From positions 1 through 7,900 of the forward strand of contig JAEWMK010000063.1 in the NCBI GenBank assembly GCA_023457235.1: a stretch of DNA of 7,900 nucleotides. The letters are read 5' to 3'. Position 1 is the first letter of the stretch. Each line of letters starts with the position of its first letter. The translations under genes were made by a program, and so were the position numbers. Shown here piece by piece: positions 4,954-7,900 of the stretch. Source of the DNA: Bacillota bacterium. GTDB lineage: Bacteria > Bacillota > Bacilli > Bacillales > Bacillaceae_J. Below the pieces are notes generated by a model. The model searched no databases. It was not told the DNA's origin and worked only from the letters and a program-made list of their open reading frames with translations.

Positions 4954-6108
4954 ATGAGTGAAAATTTCACTAGCTGGGTAAATGATGCTTTAAACGGTCG
5001 CTATGTGCTGTTTCCTGAAAGTGATGAAAGCAATGTTCAGATTGATATCATTGTTGCTCAGATTCAAGCATCGTTCGATTGGATCAAAGTTAATCGACTC
5101 AGAAAAAAACACTTACAAAGTAAACTAATCATTATTATGAATGAGGAAAATCTAAAAACAGCTCCAATCGCAGTTAATTTAAATGCGCATTCTTTATTGT
5201 TGAACCCTGTTAGGAAAAACACATTTATTAATGCCATTAAATCTTCAGTTGAGGGATTGGGCGATCTACCTATCGTTCGTGAAATGTTTTTAAGACGCTT
5301 GTTATATGGAGAAGTTAAAACAAATGAGGAGCTAGAACAATACCAAACGTTCTCAAAAATGGATAGCATTCCAAATATTGTTTGCCTTGTACAAGGGGCA
5401 GATGGAGCGCAGGATTTTATTGAAAATGAAGAAGGAAGACGCGTAATCCGGACACATCTTCGTTCAGCCATAAAAAATCATCTATCGCTATGGGTAAAGG
5501 ACGTTTACTTTGTATCTTTTCCAAGATACTTGGCTGTTCTATTCCATATTCCATATGTTTATAAATCAATCCGAGAATGGGATCAAATCCGTTACTACCT
5601 CTTAAAACTAATTGAGGAAATTCAAAAAGAATATGGCATTACACTTCATGCTGGTGTTGGCTCGGTCTACAACGAGCCTTTGAATTTAAATCAACCATAT
5701 CGTGAAGCACGCAAGGCTTTAGGACAATCCATTAGTGAAGGAAGTCTGTTATGCTTCTATGAGGAATTGACGAAAGATACAAACCTGCAAAAGTGTATTG
5801 AATATATTTCGAATTATTTCCATGAGGACTTATCCATTAAGAAAGTGGCCAACAAAGTACATTTAAGCCACACCTATTTCAGCCGCTTATTCAAAAAGGA
5901 GCTCGGTGTATCCTTTGTGGAATATGTTACGAATATTCGGGTGAAACGTGCAAAATACTTGTTAGCGAATACAAATGATACAATTGAATCAATAGCAGCA
6001 CAAGTTGGCTTTAATACACCAAACTATTTTAGTTCCATCTTTAAAAAGCAAACAGGTATGTCACCAAGTGAATATAGAGAAGCTCATATTATTACTGTAA
6101 ATGAATAA
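4954..6108 (+). CDS. AraC-family regulator with degenerate receiver domain (YesN-like)
   Basis: The frame from ATG 4954 encodes 384 aa. The C-terminal ~100 residues (about 277-378) are a clear AraC/XylS domain with two helix-turn-helix units: LSIKKVANKVHLSHTYFSRL and IESIAAQVGF..NYFSSIFKK, ending GMSPSEYR. The middle region (about 105-275) resembles the GGDEF-like insert of YesN-type response regulators, with GITLHAGVGS and YREARKALGQ. The N-terminal ~100 residues fit a receiver fold, but the phosphorylated Asp appears replaced by Gln (AQIQ at 35-38) and the Lys of the KP motif by Asn (LLLNPVRK). It is therefore probably phosphorylation-independent. No sensor kinase is adjacent. A TTG start five codons earlier (4939) is possible, but no ribosome binding site precedes it. 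The most likely target is the transporter gene downstream. A strong terminator follows. Confidence 0.88.
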   Translation: MSENFTSWVNDALNGRYVLFPESDESNVQIDIIVAQIQASFDWIKVNRLRKKHLQSKLIIIMNEENLKTAPIAVNLNAHSLLLNPVRKNTFINAIKSSVEGLGDLPIVREMFLRRLLYGEVKTNEELEQYQTFSKMDSIPNIVCLVQGADGAQDFIENEEGRRVIRTHLRSAIKNHLSLWVKDVYFVSFPRYLAVLFHIPYVYKSIREWDQIRYYLLKLIEEIQKEYGITLHAGVGSVYNEPLNLNQPYREARKALGQSISEGSLLCFYEELTKDTNLQKCIEYISNYFHEDLSIKKVANKVHLSHTYFSRLFKKELGVSFVEYVTNIRVKRAKYLLANTNDTIESIAAQVGFNTPNYFSSIFKKQTGMSPSEYREAHIITVNE

Positions 6109-6119
6109 ACAATTATTGG

Positions 6120-6149
6120 AAGGTCGGGATAACCGGCCTTTTTATTTTT
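6120..6149 (+). terminator. Intrinsic terminator of the AraC-type gene
   Basis: AAGGTCGG (6120-6127) pairs over 8 bp, including one T-G pair, with CCGGCCTT (6133-6140) around loop GATAA, followed by TTTATTTTTA. It begins 11 bases after the regulator stop codon and indicates that the transporter gene is not simply cotranscribed with the regulator. Confidence 0.9.
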
Positions 6150-6347
6150 ATAATTAAAATGCAATAATTTATAAATATATTATACTTTATTGCCTATGTC
6201 AATGAATTAACTTAATTTTTTTAAAATTTAAGCATTATTTTGCATATTAAAGGCAATATATTGTAAGGTGTTATATAATTCTGTTTTATATAATGAAAAC
6301 GTGTTATATATCAAATAGATAAAAAGGGACAGAAGGGGAGTAGTTTA
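6150..6347 (+). promoter_or_regulatory. Promoter/operator region of the SatP-type transporter gene
   Basis: This AT-rich region holds an inverted repeat GCAATAA (6161-6167)/TTATTGC (6187-6193), the shared word TGCATATTA (6241-6249), the palindrome CAATATATTG (6254-6263), and two perfect TATAAT boxes (6274-6279 and 6289-6294). Neither box has a recognisable -35 at 16-18 bp, as expected if an activator is required. A cre-like sequence (6294-6307) overlaps the likely start site of the second. The ribosome binding site GGGGAG (6335-6340) lies 7 bases before the ATG. Which -10 is used is not determinable by eye. Confidence 0.55.
6271..6311 (+). repeat. Three TTATATAAT-type direct repeats
   Basis: TTATATAAT occurs at 6271-6279 and 6286-6294, and TTATATAT at 6304-6311; the first and third are each preceded by GTG. 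Start-to-start spacing is 15 and 18 bp. Two copies coincide with candidate -10 boxes, so part of the likeness may come from promoter sequence. As a set they could be operator units. Confidence 0.45.
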
Positions 6348-7019
6348 ATGACAAAGCAAGAGGTTATTATTACGGAATCCAGGGTAAAAATGGCTGATCC
6401 AACAGCATTGGGGGTTTTTGGACTAGCCATGGTAACATTTGTTGCTGCATCACAAAAAATGGGATGGACAACTGGGGTAGAATACGTTATTCCATGGGCT
6501 TTCTTTCTAGGGGCAATTGCACAAATTTGGGCATCAATAATCGATTTCAAAAATAATAATTATTTTGGTGCAATTGCATTAGGTATTTACGGTTTATTCT
6601 GGATGGGAGTTGCTGCACACTGGGCGATAAGCTTAGGTTGGGTAGGAGAACTTAGTGCAAAAGCCGACCCAAGACAATTAGCATTTGCATTTTTTGGTTA
6701 TTTGATCTTTTCATTATTCATTACGGTAGCAGCCTTAGAAGTTCATACAGTAATGGGATCTATCTTAGTACTTATTGATATATTATTTATATCACTTGGA
6801 TTATCTACACTTGGAATTAACCATGAATTATTTGCACAGATTGCTGCTTACACAGAGTTTTCAATTTCACTATTAGGCTTCTATCTATGTGGAGCAACAT
6901 TTTTAAATAACTTCTTTGGAAGAACGGTATTATCATTAGGAAAACCACTAGGGTTAATTGCAAAAGGTTCAGTTGAAGTTAAAAGTAAAAAGGCTGTTAA
7001 AACAGCACAAAACATCTAA
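6348..7019 (+). CDS. GPR1/FUN34/YaaH-family (SatP-type) carboxylate transporter
   Basis: This 223-aa membrane protein has six predicted hydrophobic segments (about 19-36, 46-66, 74-95, 110-130, 136-154, 162-185), the topology of the acetate uptake transporter family (E. coli SatP, yeast Ato1). Family marks include the N-terminal signature region ADPTALGVFGL (16-26) and the loop-helix with A58-Q59, D66, a YFGA segment and YGLFW (81-85), matching AQ..AG..E..GNTFG..YGLFW of SatP. Members move acetate or succinate with protons or as channels across the cytoplasmic membrane; the substrate here is unproven. A short polar N-terminus and Lys-rich C-terminus flank the core. The ATG at 6348 has GGGGAG seven bases upstream. 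Its position after an AraC-type regulator and beside sdh genes suggests carboxylate use feeding the TCA cycle. Confidence 0.88.
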   Translation: MTKQEVIITESRVKMADPTALGVFGLAMVTFVAASQKMGWTTGVEYVIPWAFFLGAIAQIWASIIDFKNNNYFGAIALGIYGLFWMGVAAHWAISLGWVGELSAKADPRQLAFAFFGYLIFSLFITVAALEVHTVMGSILVLIDILFISLGLSTLGINHELFAQIAAYTEFSISLLGFYLCGATFLNNFFGRTVLSLGKPLGLIAKGSVEVKSKKAVKTAQNI

Positions 7020-7028
7020 TTAAAGCTT

Positions 7029-7064
7029 AAAAAACTCCGTAACCATTTGGTTACGGAGTTTTTA
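7029..7064. terminator. Bidirectional terminator between the transporter gene and sdhB
   Basis: A perfect 15-bp inverted repeat (7030-7044 with 7049-7063, core ACTCCGTAACC) encloses the loop ATTT. It has an A run on its left and a T run on its right, so it reads as an intrinsic terminator on both strands. It ends the plus-strand transporter transcript ten bases after its stop and the minus-strand sdh transcript about 20 bases after the sdhB stop. Confidence 0.95.
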
Positions 7065-7082
7065 TATGTGATTATAAATCTA

Positions 7083-7838
7083 TTATTTGTCACTACCAAA
7101 GAAATTCTTGAACATTTGAATTGTTGTATCTCTGTTCAAAGCTGCAATTGATGTTGTAATCGGAATTCCCTTTGGACAAGATTGCACACAGTTTTGGGAG
7201 TTACCGCAGTTAGCTAGACCGCCATCGCCCATAAGAGCTTCTAGACGTTCTTCTTTATTCATCTCTCCAGTTGGATGTGCATTGAATAGACGAACCTGTG
7301 AAAGCGGCTGAGGTCCGATAAAGTTAGATTTATCATTAACGTTTGGACAAGCCTCCATACATACTCCGCAAGTCATACATTTAGATAATTCATAAGCCCA
7401 TTGACGCTTTTTCTCTGGCATTCTTGGTCCAGGTCCAAGGTCATATGTTCCGTCGATTGGAATCCAAGCTTTGATTCTCTTTAATGAATCAAACATACGG
7501 CTACGATCAACCTGTAAGTCGCGGTTTACAGGGAACGTACGCATTGGCTCTAACCGAATTGGTTGTTCAAGCTGGTCAACCAGCGCGGAGCATGATTGAC
7601 GCGGCTTGCCGTTAATAACCATTGAACAGGCACCACAAACTTCCTCTAAGCAGTTCATGTCCCAAGTTGGCGGTGCAACTTTTTCCCCTTTAACTGTTAC
7701 AGGATTACGTTGAATCTCCATTAAACAGCCAATTACGTTCATATTTGGTCTATATGGTATTTCAAATTCTTGAGTGTAAGGGGCAGAATCAGGTGAATCT
7801 TGACGTGATATTAATAATTTTATTGTTTTTCCACTCAT
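7083..7838 (-). CDS. sdhB: Succinate dehydrogenase iron-sulfur subunit
   Basis: The 251-aa subunit carries electrons from the SdhA flavin to menaquinone in the membrane-bound SdhCAB complex (complex II). The [2Fe-2S] ligands are C63, C68, C71 (segment CLEEVCGAC) and C83. The second domain has C154-x2-C157-x2-C160-x3-C164 plus C211, C217 and C221 for the [4Fe-4S] and [3Fe-4S] centres. Sequence and length are very close to B. subtilis SdhB, including the ends (start MSGKTIKLLISRQD, finish NFFGSDK). The ATG at 7836-7838 has GGAGG ten bases upstream, inside the end of sdhA, and only 2 bp separate it from the sdhA stop. It is therefore the last gene of an sdhCAB operon. No residue is missing. Confidence 0.98.
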   Translation of the reverse strand: MSGKTIKLLISRQDSPDSAPYTQEFEIPYRPNMNVIGCLMEIQRNPVTVKGEKVAPPTWDMNCLEEVCGACSMVINGKPRQSCSALVDQLEQPIRLEPMRTFPVNRDLQVDRSRMFDSLKRIKAWIPIDGTYDLGPGPRMPEKKRQWAYELSKCMTCGVCMEACPNVNDKSNFIGPQPLSQVRLFNAHPTGEMNKEERLEALMGDGGLANCGNSQNCVQSCPKGIPITTSIAALNRDTTIQMFKNFFGSDK

Positions 7839-7840
7839 GA

Positions 7841-7900
7841 TTATTTTGCCTCCTTCTCTTCATTTTTTTCTTCTACTTCATGTTTCGTTGAGTAGTCACG
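7841..7900 (-). CDS. sdhA: Succinate dehydrogenase flavoprotein subunit, C-terminal end (partial)
   Basis: The last 19 codons plus TAA (7841-7843) of a minus-strand gene enter from the window edge. The residues are RDYSTKHEVEEKNEEKEAK; RDYS agrees with the C-terminal PRDYS of Bacillus SdhA, and the gene lies immediately before sdhB. The tail after RDYS is Glu/Lys-rich and probably disordered. The identity rests on the short match and on synteny, as the rest of the gene is outside the window. The sdhB ribosome binding site lies within these codons. Confidence 0.85.
   Translation of the reverse strand, partial: RDYSTKHEVEEKNEEKEAK

Noticed and set aside
4788..4970. Minus-strand 60-codon frame across the regulator promoter and start
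   Set aside because: It lies in AT-rich regulatory DNA opposite the ribosome binding site of the regulator; no coding signal was seen.
5064..5471. Minus-strand open frame of 135 codons inside the AraC-type gene
   Set aside because: It is a shadow of the regulator coding frame, with no family resemblance and no promoter or ribosome binding site.
6311..6550. Minus-strand 79-codon frame opposite the transporter start
   Set aside because: It is antisense to a clear membrane-protein gene, and the apparent residues are mirror images of its hydrophobic codons.
4645..7064. Mobile element carrying the regulator-transporter pair
   Set aside because: No transposase or integrase gene, terminal inverted repeats, target duplications or direct repeats of the tRNA end were seen at the boundaries.

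Overview
The window looks like the chromosome of a low-GC, endospore-forming member of the Bacillaceae. It carries gerE and gerM, whose products are close in sequence and length to the Bacillus subtilis proteins. It also carries glutamate racemase, RNase PH, a RdgB-type pyrophosphatase, a YfcE/YsnB-type phosphoesterase and SdhB, in the order known from B. subtilis around sdhB-gerE-racE-gerM-rph. No mobile element, CRISPR array or rRNA was seen.

Layout. Bases 8-81 (minus) are a tRNA-Gly(UCC) with its own clear promoter. Bases 181-2081 (minus) are an rph-rdgB-ysnB operon with gaps of 13 and 16 bp. Upstream of it, all on the minus strand, lie gerM (2222-3301), murI/racE (3409-4209) and gerE (4329-4553). 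Each of these three is followed by an intrinsic terminator. murI has an extended -10 promoter and gerE has a near-textbook sigma-K promoter. Bases 4554-4913 are a divergent regulatory region. Bases 4954-6108 (plus) encode a YesN-like AraC-family regulator, and 6348-7019 (plus) encode a GPR1/FUN34/YaaH (SatP-type) carboxylate transporter. The transporter converges on sdhB (7083-7838, minus) across a shared bidirectional terminator. The last 60 bases are the 3' end of sdhA.

How the genes relate. The outer parts are conserved housekeeping and sporulation genes: the TCA cycle/respiratory chain, cell-wall D-glutamate, tRNA 3' maturation, nucleotide-pool cleaning and mother-cell sporulation control. 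The plus-strand pair in the middle is the accessory part. A one-component regulator with a decayed receiver domain sits next to a probable acetate/succinate-type transporter, beside succinate dehydrogenase. A 9-bp word shared by the two upstream regions, three AT-rich repeats and a cre-like site before the transporter suggest local control plus carbon catabolite control. This is inference.

The most notable observation is at the start of the regulator. A strong ribosome binding site leads into a 12-codon frame (4914-4952) whose residues look like the first strand of a receiver domain, but this frame is out of phase with the rest. Removing one G at 4943-4945 would restore a full-length receiver-AraC protein. 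This could be a real frameshift, programmed frameshifting, a translationally coupled leader, or a sequencing error.
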